NCBI GenBank assembly: GCA_028752905.1
Contig: JAQNBH010000010.1
Coordinates: 11,317,993 to 11,381,992 of the forward strand
DNA length: 64,000 nt
Direction: 5' to 3'
Origin: Cladorhizidae sp. MBARI D1340-BT2
Taxonomy: Eukaryota; Porifera; Demospongiae; Poecilosclerida; Cladorhizidae
Within the stretch, counting starts at the first letter, position 1; each line of letters opens with the position of its first letter. A program made the position numbers and the translations under genes. This document shows, one piece after another, positions 11,286-21,686 of this stretch. The notes beneath the pieces are model-generated. The model was given only the letters and a program-made list of their open reading frames with translations. It was not told the origin of the DNA and made no database searches.

Positions 11286-13835
11286 ATGGCGAGCAAGAGA
11301 AAGTTACCATTTGGCAACCCTAGCGGGCTTCTTAAATATTTCAAAAGGGTGGTAGAAGTCAAAGAAGAGCGGAGTGAACCAGAACAGAGTGGAGTAGTAA
11401 GTGACAAAGGGGGAAGTAGTGACATTTATTTAAAAAAAAGAATAGCAGCAGTGACAATCAGAGCAGTGATGATTCTGGGGCTGGTAATACCCATGGTAGT
11501 GTTGCCACTAGATTTGAAGAGGCTGCAGCTATTAATACTATCTCCAGTAATGTGGATATAGGTTGTGTTATAAAGCCTGCAATGTGGTCTTCAGTTGATG
11601 CAGTCCAAGATGCTGTAAAGTCCTTATCTCTTGGACAGAAGTACAAGATCTTAACTGAGCACTTTATACCCGGAAGTATGTTTACTTTCCCTAAGGTGTA
11701 TGATTCTGGGTGTAATAGGAGCTTTAGGTGAAATGGCTCTAAAAATGTCCATGGTTAGGCAATAGAAGGTGGATTTTGTAAATATTGTGCGTTGCTTGCT
11801 TCAGATAGGACTAAATGTAGTGTGCTTGTGAATAAGCCTTTTAAGAAGTGGGTTAAAGTAAATAAAATACTTGGTACACTTGGTTCCACTGCTTATCATA
11901 TTAATGCCGTTGCTGAGGCTAGAGCTCCACAGTCCATTGACAAACCTGAGGATAATATTGATGTTCGTATGAATGCTGAACGTGTTCGAAATATATGAGA
12001 CAACAGGCATATTGTGAAGTGTTGCACTGAAGGTGTTCTCTTTTGTGGTCGACAGTGTATTGCACTAAGGGGTGACAAGGAGAGTCACAACCATACAGGA
12101 AATCCTGGAAACTTTCTTGCTTTCTTGAATGTTTTAGTGGAGCATGATCCTTTGTTGAAGATGCATCTACAGCATCCAAGGGTGAACAATGCGACATATA
12201 TATCACCTAGAATAGAAAATGAAGTGATCGATATTATAGGCAGGTCAATAATAGTCATTGATGCTAAATACTTTTCATTAATAGTTGATGAACCTTTAAT
12301 AAAGAAATAATGCCACTATCTATTCGGTTTGTCGATTCTAATAATGAAATTCGGGGAGAATTTTTTAAAGTGTTCAGTTTTAACTCATATTATGGGGGAG
12401 GCCATTGCTACATGTCTGTTAAAGTATCTCCTTTGGCAGTGTACACACACTGCACTGGCCATTGTCTGAACCTGAACCTTGTAATTGGTGGTTCTTGTAG
12501 TCTACCAATGATAAGGAATGTGATAGACAAAGTTAAGAGTATTTGCTTGAATAGTCCTAAAAAGAATCAATTATTGATAGAAATAGTTTAGAGTAACCTA
12601 GAGGCCAATAATGCCTGCACCTCCTCCTGCCCGACCAGTGTGGGGCACTGCAGACACTCTATAGCTACACCAGCACACACACACCATCACACATATTGTA
12701 ATACACACCAGCACACACACACCATCACACATATTGTTATACACACCAGCACACATACACCATCACACATATTCTAATACTAATGTCATAGATCTTTGTA
12801 AGAGGGCGCCCCTTATTGACTTATTTAAAACCCATTGGGCAGCAAGACACTCAGCGTATTCACATTTCTATGGATGTTATAAATTTATGGTCACTGCTTT
12901 CGAAGTAATAGGACTTTGATTGCACATTGATACATTCACTGCTAATTTTAGTAATGCTGTGTGGGATTATGAGTCAAGAAGCAAAGCCACTTCTCTTCTG
13001 TATGCTCTCACAGAATTTGAGTTCATTATCGTTTTCCTGATTATTTATCAGTTTCTTTCACATGTGGCTGGCATTACAGTGAGGTTACAGAGTACAACAC
13101 TCCATGTAGTTCAGCAGATTGATGGTGTTTTATCATACTACAAGGTAATAAGAATAATGAATTTCATAAAATATAGGCATCATCAGTGAATGATGATGCC
13201 TATAGTCATGTAAGCCCAGGAGCTGCGAAAGGCAGAGAAACAGGCCTAATGTAGTGACAAGTGCAATTGAGGAGTGGTTTAAAATAAATGTGGCTCTCCC
13301 CTTTAGTTGACCATATAATGTGTCTTAGATACTCGATTCTCACCATTATCCAAAACTTCATCCTCTTTGCTATGTCTTGTCTCTTCTATTTTGTGTACGA
13401 AGAATGATGTAAATTTTTCTGATATTGTGGATGTTTATTTTAGTGATTTGTCATCACCTGAGCTTTTTGACCAAGAACTTGGCCATTGGAAACATAGTTT
13501 TGTCTGCATGCCTGCTTCAGAAAGGCCCACTACTTGTGCTACTGCCCTGAAAGGGTGTGATCAACTTTTGTTCCCCAATGTATACACCTTATTGAAGATC
13601 GTACCCGTCACTTCCTGTGAATGTGAATGAAATGCTAGTACTGTACGCAGATTACGTAATTTTATGAGATGTAGTATGACCGAAGATGGATTGACATCTC
13701 TGGCATTGATGCATATACATTACCAGCATCATATTGATCTAGATCAGTTTGTGGATTTTTTTTCCAGGCTGCACCTAGCGGTTGCACTTGAGCAGTATTG
13801 ATCCCAGATTACCCACACATAGCTATTCCATAATA
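11286..13835 (+). pseudogene. hAT-A transposase
   Basis: hAT-type DDE transposase, broken by many frame changes and stops. It starts MASKRKLPFGNPSGLLKYF. Then comes a TTF-type zinc-finger region (KYCALLASDRTKC, 11770-11820), a DUF4371-like middle (12014-12310, including YFSLIVDEP, an early catalytic-region motif) and a CTGHCLNLNL segment (12455). The C-terminal dimerisation domain is at 13510-13830: ALKGCDQLLFPNVYTLLKI, then VPVTSCECE, then RLRNFMRCSMTED. The domain order is the full hAT order, but coding capacity is lost. A 9-bp loss relative to copy B removes residues before PVTSCECE. Confidence 0.75.
12667..12780. repeat. 38-bp minisatellite, three units
   Basis: Three consecutive units of about 38 bp (acaccagcacacacacacc then atcacacatattgtaatac) differ by one to three bases each. 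They lie inside the hAT-A copy A transposase remnant and disrupt it. Confidence 0.85.
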
Positions 13836-14346
13836 TATATATACTCTATATTGAGCCATTTTACCTAAAGCTCCTGTACCTGAGCTTCTGCCTTTCATCC
13901 TGAACTTCATGACTTTCCAATGTTTTGCACATCATATGAACAGACTACATTATAATTGTTTACATGTTTGTGGCAGACTCCATCAACACTTAATGAACTA
14001 CTTTGTTGTATATATCCATAGAAATATGTTGTTATTAAGTTATAGTTTATCTTATTAATAAATTAACAAATATTTTTTGGATAAAAAAAAAATAACATAA
14101 TATCTTATATAATATATAATAAAGTAAGGACCTCAGAGTTATGGACCCCTTGAGAAACTGGGTGTTCCGTAACCAAAACGTATGTTCTTTAGTATGCAAT
14201 AGAGTTGGGGTCAGAAAACATAATGTATCATACAAAATCCTGATACGAGGCAGCTATAGGCTCTACTGTAAATTTACCAGGTAATTAGGTAAAGATTACA
14301 AAACACCAGTTATGTAACCCCCCTTTTCGGAAGTCTGGGTACGGTC

Positions 14347-14429
14347 AGGTTTATCTATGATAGCATTCAATACTGAATATTGACACATCAGCCAGCTCGT
14401 AGTTGAGAACAGCTTAGCTTAGCTATTTG
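14347..14429. other. Spacer, nothing recognised
   Basis: Short AT-rich spacer between the hAT-A right end and the Gypsy-4 gag remnant. It may include LTR or leader sequence of Gypsy-4, but no second copy is available for comparison. Confidence 0.3.
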
Positions 14430-15120
14430 CCTACTTTGTGTCATTGACTCCGTTCACCTCCAATTGATGCCTACTACTGCCTCAGGGTGCCGATTATTCG
14501 CTTCCCTGTCGCTGCGTGACCCTATATGACTGAGGATGTCGAGGTTGTCCTGGCTGCAGCCGTCATCACTTCACATGCACCATCCGCAGACCTGCCACCA
14601 CGAATGTGGCTGCTGCGAAGGTGGAGAAAGTGAAGCGACCAATTATCTCTTCTGCGGGCACAAGTACTATATCAAGCTACCAAGGTGTCCGGGATGGACA
14701 GGGTAATCCAGCAACTAGAATGCTGTGATGAGCAGCTACGAAAGGATCTCACCCGAACCGCTGGTGGCACAGTTACTGATAAGACAGAGGAGGAGTCCTT
14801 GCAACCATAAAGAACCTCGCTGTCAGGGAGGATAACATGATGGTAGCCAGGGTGAGACCCTACACAACATGCGACAAGACCATGACGAGCCAATATGTGC
14901 CTTTGGCGCTCGCCTCCGTGGTCAGGCTGGAGTGTGTAAGTTTGTAACCAAATGCATAAACTGCGAGGAAGACTTGAATTACACTTAAGCAATCCTAAGT
15001 GATGTGCTGTGCCGTGGCCTAACCAACCCTGAGATTCAGCTTGACCTACTGGGCGATAAGAACCAAGACATGACCCTAGAACTTGTACGTCAGGGCTGCT
15101 GATGAGCTGTGATGGCAGTC
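14430..15120 (+). pseudogene. Gypsy-4 gag
   Basis: Plus-strand gag remnant read across several frames. Pieces include VIQQLECCDEQLRKDLTRTA, GGTVTDKTEEES, EPICAFGARLRGQAGVCKFV, TKCINCEEDLNYT, and VLCRGLTNPEIQLDLLGDKN. This is a capsid type common in Gypsy elements of marine invertebrates. At about 15120-15168 the sequence switches to an RNase H coding region on the opposite strand. The matching plus-strand pol (16495-17835) lies beyond that minus-strand block, so gag and pol of one element appear to be separated by a rearrangement. Confidence 0.65.
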
Positions 15121-15168
15121 TGGATCCAACACCTCCTGAGGATTGTCTGGTACGCAAGGAGTCCAAGC

Positions 15169-15490
15169 TTAGTGGGAGAGACCATCCGCATTGCCGTTCT
15201 TACTGCCAGGTCTGGTGAATGAAAACTGCCAAAGTATGTCCATCCAGCAGGCAAGTCTTGGGCTTCTTGTTTCTTGATGGTTCAGAAAGGCGAAAGTCTT
15301 GTGATCGGTCGAAATGTCGAAATAGTGACCCAACAGATATGGAAGGTAATGTTTACAGGCCTCGATGACTGCGAGTCCTTCTTTTTCTGTTGCAGAATAG
15401 CGATTTTTCCTGGGGGCCAGCTTCCTGCTGAAGAAGGCCACGGGGTGCTCAGTCAAGTCATCATCCTTCTGTGTCAAATGGCTCTGTAGT
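15169..15490 (-). pseudogene. Gypsy RNase H fused after an integrase core
   Basis: The minus strand encodes QKDDDLTEHPVAFFSRKLAP, then YSATEKEGLAVIEACKHYLP, then STDHKTFAFLNHQ, and ends GSKNGNADGLSH. This is a clean RNase H with the E (EKEGLAV) and D (STDHK) catalytic positions. The first RNase H strand (TDAS-type) is missing. The reading frame runs straight on from a truncated integrase core upstream (15546-15640), giving an integrase-RNase H join that no known pol has without RT in between. The 3' edge abuts a plus-strand gag. Confidence 0.7.
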
Positions 15491-16430
15491 GGAGCAGGGT
15501 GCCTCATGGCAAGCAAACAATAAAAAGGGCATCATCTCATCCCACTCACGCTTGTCGACAATGGTCTTCCTGACCATCTGTAGGAGAGTCTGGTGGAACC
15601 TCTCTACAGAGCCATTTGACTAGGGTCTGTAGGATGCTGTGCAGCTGTGGGAGATGCCGAGGAATCGGAAGGTCTCCTTCATGACAGAGGACAAGAAGTT
15701 CCTCGGTCACAGAGAGGATTTTCTTCGGGATCGACAATCTGGTCATGATGGACATTAATGCTGTGGCTGTATCTTTAGCTGTAACTGTTCGAAGAGGAAC
15801 TGCTTTGGGATATATCGAACCGAGGTCGATGTATGTCAGCACAAATCTGTTATTTTTCTTGGTCATAGGAAGGGGGCCAACAATATCGATGGCCACCTTG
15901 TTGAACGCTTCAGAAATCGATGGTGCCGTAATGGTCAATGGAGCTCTGGAGTGGGTCTTCTTAGCTGTCTTCTGGCAGCGATGGCAGGCTTGGCAGAAGT
16001 TAGTGATATCTTTACCCATGCCTGGCCTGTAAAACAACTTTGTATTTCGTTCTCTTCGAACCTGAATGTCCTGCCATAGGTGTGGAGTGAGCCAGAGTCA
16101 TGGCTGTCAGGCGGCGATCCTTTGGTGGCTCAATTTGATTGTAGGGACTACCAGTCTGATTCACAGCCTGGCGGTGCAGGATCTGCTTCTCCCAGATGAA
16201 AGGGGAGTCTTCTTCCTTAGCAGTTTCAATGATTTTAGCCAATGTAGGCTCTGTCAGTTGAGCAGTAGCGAGAACCAGTTGCTTAGACTGCTTCTCTTTC
16301 TCAAGGTCTTGGTTCTGGAGAGACGGATTAGTTTGAGGGTAATCATATTGTTCACTTACCAATTCCTCTAGCAGCTGGAACTTCTCCTCCTCTGTCTCCA
16401 GTTCTACCAACGGGTCTTCCTCCTGCTGCT
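15491..16430 (-). pseudogene. Gypsy integrase with N-terminal linker
   Basis: The minus strand starts with an acidic linker (LVELETEEEKFQLLEEL; 16410-16250). The H2C2 zinc domain follows, with the H pair around HSTPMAGHSG (16095-16065) and the Cys pair in CQACHRCQKT (about 15990). The core has AIDIVGPLPM and YIDLGSIYPKA. A frame change near 15700 breaks the second-Asp region. The third motif (VERFHQTLLQMVRKTI, with its Glu) is at about 15620-15580. The core then stops after WDEMMPF and joins RNase H. The zinc domain and core lie in overlapping frames at 16012-16037. Confidence 0.7.
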
Positions 16431-16494
16431 ATCTCGTTACTGCCAGAGTTTCAGCTGGTTTATCCTCAATGACCTAATTGTAGAGTCCAAACTG

Positions 16495-17060
16495 GCCTAG
16501 TAGATGAGATCCCAGAGTATGTCCGTATTTTGGACAAATCGAGGCCAACAAGCCTAGCCACTGATTGGTCCAAGACAGGCATTGGGTTCTGGCTTTTCCA
16601 GAAACTCTGTGGATGCCCTGGTACTGATCTATTCTGCTGCCACACAGGTTGGCTGGTTGGGAGTTGCTTTACACACCCTGCTGAGTCACGCTATGCCCCA
16701 GTTGAGGGTGAAGCCTTGGCAGTTGCCGATGTTCTAGATAAATCTAAGCACTTAGTCCAGGGGTGTGAGGATCTTATCATCGCAGTTGACCACAAGCTGC
16801 TCCTCAAGCTATTTGGAGATAGGTCACTTAATGACATCAGCAACTCTCGGCTCCGAAACCTCAAGGAGAAGACCCTCCACTACAGATTCCGCATGGTCCA
16901 CATACCAGGAGCGAAAAATAAAGCTTTCAACACCATATCCCGCCACCCTACTGGCAACCACCAGTCCTCCAAGATGTACCTAGAGGAAGACATTGCAGAT
17001 TCAGAGACATTCAGCAACTGTACCACCTGTATATCCCCCACAACTTTATTGCCGGTATAG
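16495..17060 (+). pseudogene. Gypsy-4 RNase H
   Basis: Plus-strand RNase H: ATDWSKTGIGFWLFQKLCGC, then ESRYAPVEGEALAVADVLDK, then IIAVDHKLLLKLFGDRSLND, then RMVHIPGAKNKAFNTISRHP. The D (TDWS), E (EGEALAV) and D (VDHK) catalytic positions are present. A 176-aa open frame covers 16530-17060. Upstream RT is missing, replaced by the minus-strand integrase block. The protein family matches the plus-strand gag at 14.4-15.1 kb. Confidence 0.75.
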
Positions 17061-17835
17061 GATGTGCTGAGGAGCCACAAGATGCAATCGAGGACATCGC
17101 CCGTCCTACTGCCATATCATCTCTAAGCTCATCCATCACCTGGGACCAAGTCCGTGTTGCAACCATCAGCGATGAGGACATGTCACAATTGGTCAAGATC
17201 ATCGAGGTGGGCATGCCAGAGTTTTGCCATGAGCTACCAGAGCCACTTCACGAGTATCATCAATTCCATGAGCATCTCTACACCGCAGATGGCATTGTGA
17301 TCTATAAAGACCGTGTCATGATTCCCCCATCTCTCAGACAAGACCACTTATCTGCACTCCATGCTGCCTACCAAGGCATATCCTCAATCACTGCAAGGGC
17401 TGAAGCATCCCTGTTTTGTCCTGGCATCAACCCCGCCATCAAAGCCCTCAGACACAGCTGTAATCACTGCAACCGTATGGCCCCCTCACAACCTAGTGCT
17501 CCTCCTACCCCAACTGTTTCTCCAATGTACCGTTTCCAATGCATCTGGTCAGACTTCAACTACAAAGGTGTCAACTACCTAGTAATCGTTGACAGATATT
17601 TCAACTGGCCGATTGTTGAATGGACCTCATGCGGTGCTACCATGCTAATCAACAGCCTACGAAGGTTATTTGTGACATATGGGATAGCAGATGAAATATC
17701 GTCTGATGGTGGTCCTGAATTCACCGCTGCAGACCCGTGAATTCCTGAAGAACTGGGGTGTCCACCACCACCTTTCCTCTGTCGCCTTTGCTCATAGCAA
17801 CTGTCATGTGGAAGTAGCGGTGAAGACAGTAAGAC
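17061..17835 (+). pseudogene. Gypsy-4 integrase
   Basis: The open frame 17180-17740 carries the zinc domain (H...H in LSALHAAYQG; CNHCNRMAP) and the catalytic core with two of the acidic motifs (CIWSDFNYKG; EISSDGGPEFT). After a frame change at about 17740 the core continues EFLKNWGVHHHLSSVAFAHSN, with the expected Glu in HVEVAVKT at about 17810-17835. The next expected segment is not downstream on this strand; a piece of it occurs inverted immediately afterwards. Confidence 0.75.
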
Positions 17836-17837
17836 AG

Positions 17838-17918
17838 TGGGGTGTTGCGGTATTGTAGTATAGCATGCTGAAAGGTGTCTGTATCGAGCTCACCATTTGG
17901 TCCGGTGTTGTTGGTGAC
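17838..17918 (-). pseudogene. Inverted piece of the Gypsy-4 integrase
   Basis: The minus strand encodes NNTGPNGELDTDTFQHAILQ followed by YRNTP. In this integrase family that segment normally directly follows the AVKT helix. Here it lies in reverse orientation immediately after that helix, so at least one breakpoint lies at about 17836. The sequence beyond 17918 is not the expected continuation, so this is not a simple isolated inversion. Confidence 0.5.
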
Positions 17919-18196
17919 GATATATGCTCCCAACCACTGATGCACAACATTCGATTGCCCCTTGATGAATGACACGTGATTGCTACTTGATTTCAGTCAT
18001 TGCCAAATCTCCAGACAAGATGTAGGAAAGACTTCGGGGAGATAGAGAATAATAGACTAATGTGATATACTATAGTATTAATGACCCCTTACCTGTTATG
18101 TCATTCAGCTATCATTTGTGGTCTATGAGTATTTAATCGTAGATACACAAATGGGAGTTGTCTCTATTTATCTAGCCAGGACCAGACAGGCTGCAA
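17919..18196. other. No gene recognised
   Basis: AT-rich sequence without a recognisable frame, between the rearranged Gypsy-4 integrase and the RS-rich coding remnant into which Gypsy-3 inserted. Confidence 0.4.
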
Positions 18197-18296
18197 CCAG
18201 AGAAGCAGCACAAACGGAGGCTAAATAGAGGAGGAGTTGGGAGAAGCACTACCTAGGGAGAATGTACCAGATGACCCTAGTTTGGACATCGCTGAG
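18197..18296 (+). pseudogene. Acidic coding remnant, left half, cut by Gypsy-3
   Basis: The plus strand from about 18224 encodes EEELGEALPRENVPDDPSLD followed by IAE, up to the target duplication CTGAG (18292-18296). The frame continues without a stop on the far side of Gypsy-3 at 30363 (TESSEEESNPPPRDRDSS). This was therefore one coding stretch before Gypsy-3 arrived. An in-frame stop lies just upstream (about 18222). Function is unknown; it could be the N-terminal part of another element's gag. Confidence 0.45.
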
Positions 18297-18659
18297 TGTG
18301 AAGGACTGGATGAACTCGTAACTGGGGAGAGGATGGGGATGGGGTTTATTGAACTCATTATTGAACTCTTATGTCATGTGTGATTAATAACTGTCTAGTA
18401 TCAATATTAAGACATTACACCAAATGTTGATTTTTTAAATGAAAAATAAGGAAGTGGTGACTGCAAGCATTGCACTTCTTATTTTACGTACTTATTTGGT
18501 AATGTTTCAGTTCTGTATGGCTAAGCATAAGGAATGTAATGATTGTTAGGTTTAGTATACAGCTATTTTCATGATTAACATCAATTCATCTCAATCTTCA
18601 AAGGCGTGCTGTTTCTCCATATCTATGAATAGAAGCCACCATTAGATGGATATTTTACA
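18297..18659 (+). repeat. Gypsy-3 5' LTR
   Basis: 363 bp, starting TGTGAAGGAC and ending ATTTTACA. It aligns throughout with 29986-30362 but lacks about 35 bp present there (after gtttagtata) and has many substitutions. Confidence 0.85.
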
Positions 18660-18661
18660 TT

Positions 18662-18680
18662 TGGTAGCAGCGGTCGGATC
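18662..18680 (+). other. Gypsy-3 primer-binding site
   Basis: TGGTAGCAGCGGTCGGATC lies two bases after the LTR. The first nine bases match the complement of the initiator-Met tRNA 3' end, and the rest matches partly. Confidence 0.6.
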
Positions 18681-18796
18681 TGTGATCAGTCACATATATG
18701 ATACAATCCATTACCATTATACTACCTTGTTTATGTCATCCTACTCAGGACGAACATTTAAACAACCGGCAGGAGTAATGACAGAAGAGCCATAGC

Positions 18797-19696
18797 ATGT
18801 CTCAATTGCTGAGGTTCCTGATGGAGGGTAGACAACAACAGCAGCAGGAGGCCACTCGTTGAGTAGATGAGGCAATGCGATGCTAAGAGGCAGAGCTTCG
18901 TCATCAAGAAGAAGTGACTACATGACGTGAAGAAGAGGAGCATCTTCATTGAGAAGAAGAGGTTTTACATTGGGAGGAGATTAATCAGCAGATGGATTTG
19001 CTGAGAGGCCTGGTAGAAGATATAACAATGCAAGAAGTGGCTGCGGCAGCTTGAACCAACAAAGACCCTGACATAAAACTTACCGAGCTCACCAAGTATG
19101 ATGTTATCGAAGATTACCTGATGGTATTCGAGCATTTGGCGGTGGCCTACAAGCTTAAGGAGGAATGTTGAGCTTTCAAGCTAGCCTCCTACTTAACAGA
19201 TAAAGCTCGAGAAGCATACATGTCTTTGGGAGCCAATGACAGCGCCGACTACCCACGAGGAAAGGCAGCAATCCTCCAATGCTATGATGTCAACAAAGAT
19301 AGAAGAAGGTTCTGTGGCTCTATACGAAAGTCCAATGAGACCAACTGGGAGCTGGCAATCAGACTCGAGGACCTGGCTACAAAATGGATGAAGGAGTGCA
19401 CAACCAAAGGGGAAGTCAAGGATCTGGTGGTTCGGGAGCAATTAATGAACAATCTACCAGAGGAGGTGAAGATCTCGGTCAGGGAGCTGAAGCCTGAGAC
19501 AAGCGAGAAAGCTGCAGGTCTGGCTGATAATTATGCTCTGGCTAGGAGGCAAGGGCTAGCTGTGAGATCCAAGGGAGGAAGTAGGAAGTGGGAGGAGAAA
19601 TCTCCAATACACTGCTTGAGGTGTAAGAAGCCAGGACATATGGCTAAGGATTGCAGAGTGGCAATCCAAATGACCGAAATGGAAAAGAAGAGTTAG
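18797..19696 (+). pseudogene. Gypsy-3 gag
   Basis: Capsid-nucleocapsid gene of Gypsy-3. It begins near 18797 (MSQLLRFLMEGRQQQQQEAT) with a Gln/Glu-rich coiled-coil-like stretch. The capsid follows (KYDVIEDYLMVFEHLAVAYK; ASYLTDKAREAYMSL; CYDVNKDRRRFCGS, with VVREQLMNNLPEEVKISVREL at its end). It finishes with one intact CCHC knuckle (CLRCKKPGHMAKDC, about 19613-19654). Stops interrupt the first 400 bp; 19220-19696 is open for 158 aa. The capsid type resembles the captured gag fragment at 52.8 kb. Confidence 0.8.
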
Positions 19697-19849
19697 AAGC
19701 CATCTAGACAATGAGCAAGAGAGGGCCACTACTAATCCAGATGTTCCTCAAATGCATTATTTTATGTGGAACGGAGGACTGATTATGCCAGAAATACAAC
19801 TGTCAGGAGGAAGGAAGGTATTCAGAAGTGAGATGACCACTGGCCAGGA

Positions 19850-20200
19850 ATAGTTGAAGGAGTCAGGGTGAGGGATATTCTGTTAGATATAGGATCCTCG
19901 AGGACTCTAGTTCACAAGAAACTCGTTCCTAAGGAGAAGTATATACCTAGATGGGGAGGTAGTTGCTATACATTGTGCTCATGGTGATACTATGTTGTAC
20001 TCCCTAGCATGCATAATTGCAGATTTTGATGGACAACCACTGGAGGTAGAGGCGGCAGTGTCCGGGACTCTACCAGTGTCAATGCTTTTGGGAACTGATG
20101 TTCTTGAACTCAAGTCTCTACTGTGGAGAGAGGTTGGAGTCTCCATAGACGGGGAGACCCAGCAGCAGATGTCTGATGCATTAGTTGTCACAAGGGCACA
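19850..20200 (+). pseudogene. Gypsy-3 protease
   Basis: Retroviral-type aspartic protease. The active-site strand reads ILLDIGSSRTLVHKKLV (about 19880-19930), so the usual DTG is DIG. A frame change follows, then VVAIHCAHGD and LYSLACIIADFDGQPLEVEA, ending VSMLLGTDVLELK, the normal C-terminal strand. It sits between gag and integrase. The open frame continues to 20474 as an acidic, lysine-rich linker. Confidence 0.7.
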
Positions 20201-20553
20201 TGCTAAGGTCTCGCAAGAAGAAGAGGTGCACCGACAGGAGAGGCAACTTCAATCGGAGGTATACTCAAAGGTGACTGGGAAGAAGGAAGGTATACTCCAT
20301 GAACACTCTGAGGGGTTAGACGAGGCGACTACAGTTGATAGTGGAATGGCACAAAGAAAACAATACCAGACACAAGTGGACACAGATCTTGAAGCTGACA
20401 AACAGTGTGTTCCACATCCTTTGGAGGTGTTAACCAAGGAACTACTGTTATTCGCTAAGAGGACACCACCTTGAGGGCAGTCCGCAATGCAGCTCTTGGG
20501 GGATGGACTTTGGGGCGATATGGAATATTTCAAATAGAGTGTATTGAAGATCA

Positions 20554-20913
20554 ATGCCAATCAGATGCAGGATGATGGATATGGCAGTGGAACAGTTGGT
20601 GCTTCCACGGCAGTGTTGCAATGGGGTACTCAAGTTGGCCCACTGTATACCACTAGGGCATCATCTGGGAATGAATAAGATGGCTGACCAAATTTTACAA
20701 AGATTCCATGGCCAACACTCTACCAGAACCTGGTGAGGTACTATCATCACTGTGAGATTTGTCAGAAAATGGCATCCAAGGGAAATCATAAAGCACTGCT
20801 GGTTGGTCTACCAATCATCACCAAACCATTCGAATGCATAGCCATGGATGTTGTGGGACCCCTACTAAGAAGCCGGTCTGGGAAGCAGTAGGTACTAGTA
20901 TTATGTGATTGTG
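20554..20913 (+). pseudogene. Gypsy-3 integrase, 5' half
   Basis: First half of the integrase, reached with no RT after the protease. The H2C2 domain is recognisable as VLPRQCCNGVLKLAHCIPLG then HHLGMNKMADQIL, and CEICQKMASKGN after a frame change (20754). The first catalytic Asp is in AMDVVGPLLRS (about 20843). The BEL element begins six bases after the coding sequence breaks at 20913; the frame resumes at 27756 just before the usual RYPEAIPL segment. Confidence 0.75.
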
Positions 20914-20918
20914 GTACT

Positions 20919-21505
20919 TGTCTGGACAAGCAGCCCTAGCTCCTCCTCCAGTCAATCCTGCAGGAACATAATTAAACCGCACACTTATCAACACTTGCAT
21001 TCATCAAGTGAACCACATTAGTCACATGTCCCTGCCTCATAATCTTGTTGTTTCCTGTATGTGAATGTTGCATTGCTAACACTCAAGTTGTATCAATCCT
21101 ATTGGTCCACTAGGACACACCCTTGTATGTTTTCCCGCTCTTTTCTCATTCTATAACATCCATCCTCATGACTTTCTCAAGTCAGTCTGCAAACTTCCTC
21201 TATCGCTTCTACAACCAGTTCATGATTCGCCTTCAATCAACAGCTCTACAATTGTCAGCAGCTGAACTGCTCATTGTAACTTGTTATTGTCGGATTGCTC
21301 CCTGTCATCCTATCTTCCCCTCTGTATTTTCTCTGTTCCCTACCGCTGTGTGCAGGCTCCAGACATTGGGCTGAATCTCTCTCTCTTTACATTTGTCTAT
21401 GAATTATTAATTGTTTAATCTACTAGTCTGAACTGATGCAAAGGTGCAGCCTTACAACCTGCAACCTTCACTAGGAAACTTAAGCAGTTAAACCAACAAT
21501 TAACA
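20919..21505 (+). repeat. BEL 5' LTR
   Basis: 587 bp, TGTCTGGACAAG...CAATTAACA. It differs from the 3' LTR at about positions 20936, 21217, 21292, 21344-21345 and 21370 by my reading. Confidence 0.95.
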
Positions 21506-21522
21506 TGGTCCTTCGAGCCGGA
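21506..21522 (+). other. BEL primer-binding site (tRNA-Tyr)
   Basis: TGGTCCTTCGAGCCGGA immediately follows the LTR. It is an exact complement of the 3' 17 nt (with CCA) of animal tRNA-Tyr(GTA) as I know it. This names the likely priming tRNA. Confidence 0.8.
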
Positions 21523-21686
21523 TGGTAACGAACAGCAGAAGACTCGAATCATCCGAATCCTAAAGTGAAGACTTCAACCGAAGACTAATCGTACAGTCGA
21601 ACAAGTCGACCGTCATACAACAACCAACAACAGGTATTCAGGTACACTCCTTTTTACTTGACTCATTCTCTCTACCCAGAACAATC

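Larger units (their letters stand above)
11164..14346 (+). mobile_element. hAT-A copy A
   Basis: Plus-strand hAT element. The left end reads (g)AGGCCCGTACCC at 11164-11176; the right end near 14335-14346 reads ctgggtacgg. Both match the TIR of copy B (CAGGCCCATACCC). The element carries most of a transposase gene, a 38-bp minisatellite and an AT-rich 3' tail. A target duplication is not clear at this copy. It separates Gypsy-2 RT from whatever lay upstream. Confidence 0.75.

Noticed and set aside
12667..12780. Regularly spaced repeats resembling a CRISPR array
   Set aside because: The units are contiguous with no unique spacers and lie in a eukaryotic transposon; it is a minisatellite.
14335..14350. 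5-bp target duplication for hAT-A copy A
   Set aside because: The flanks (gtagg left; tcagg or aggtt right) do not match; the right end is too degraded to fix the boundary.
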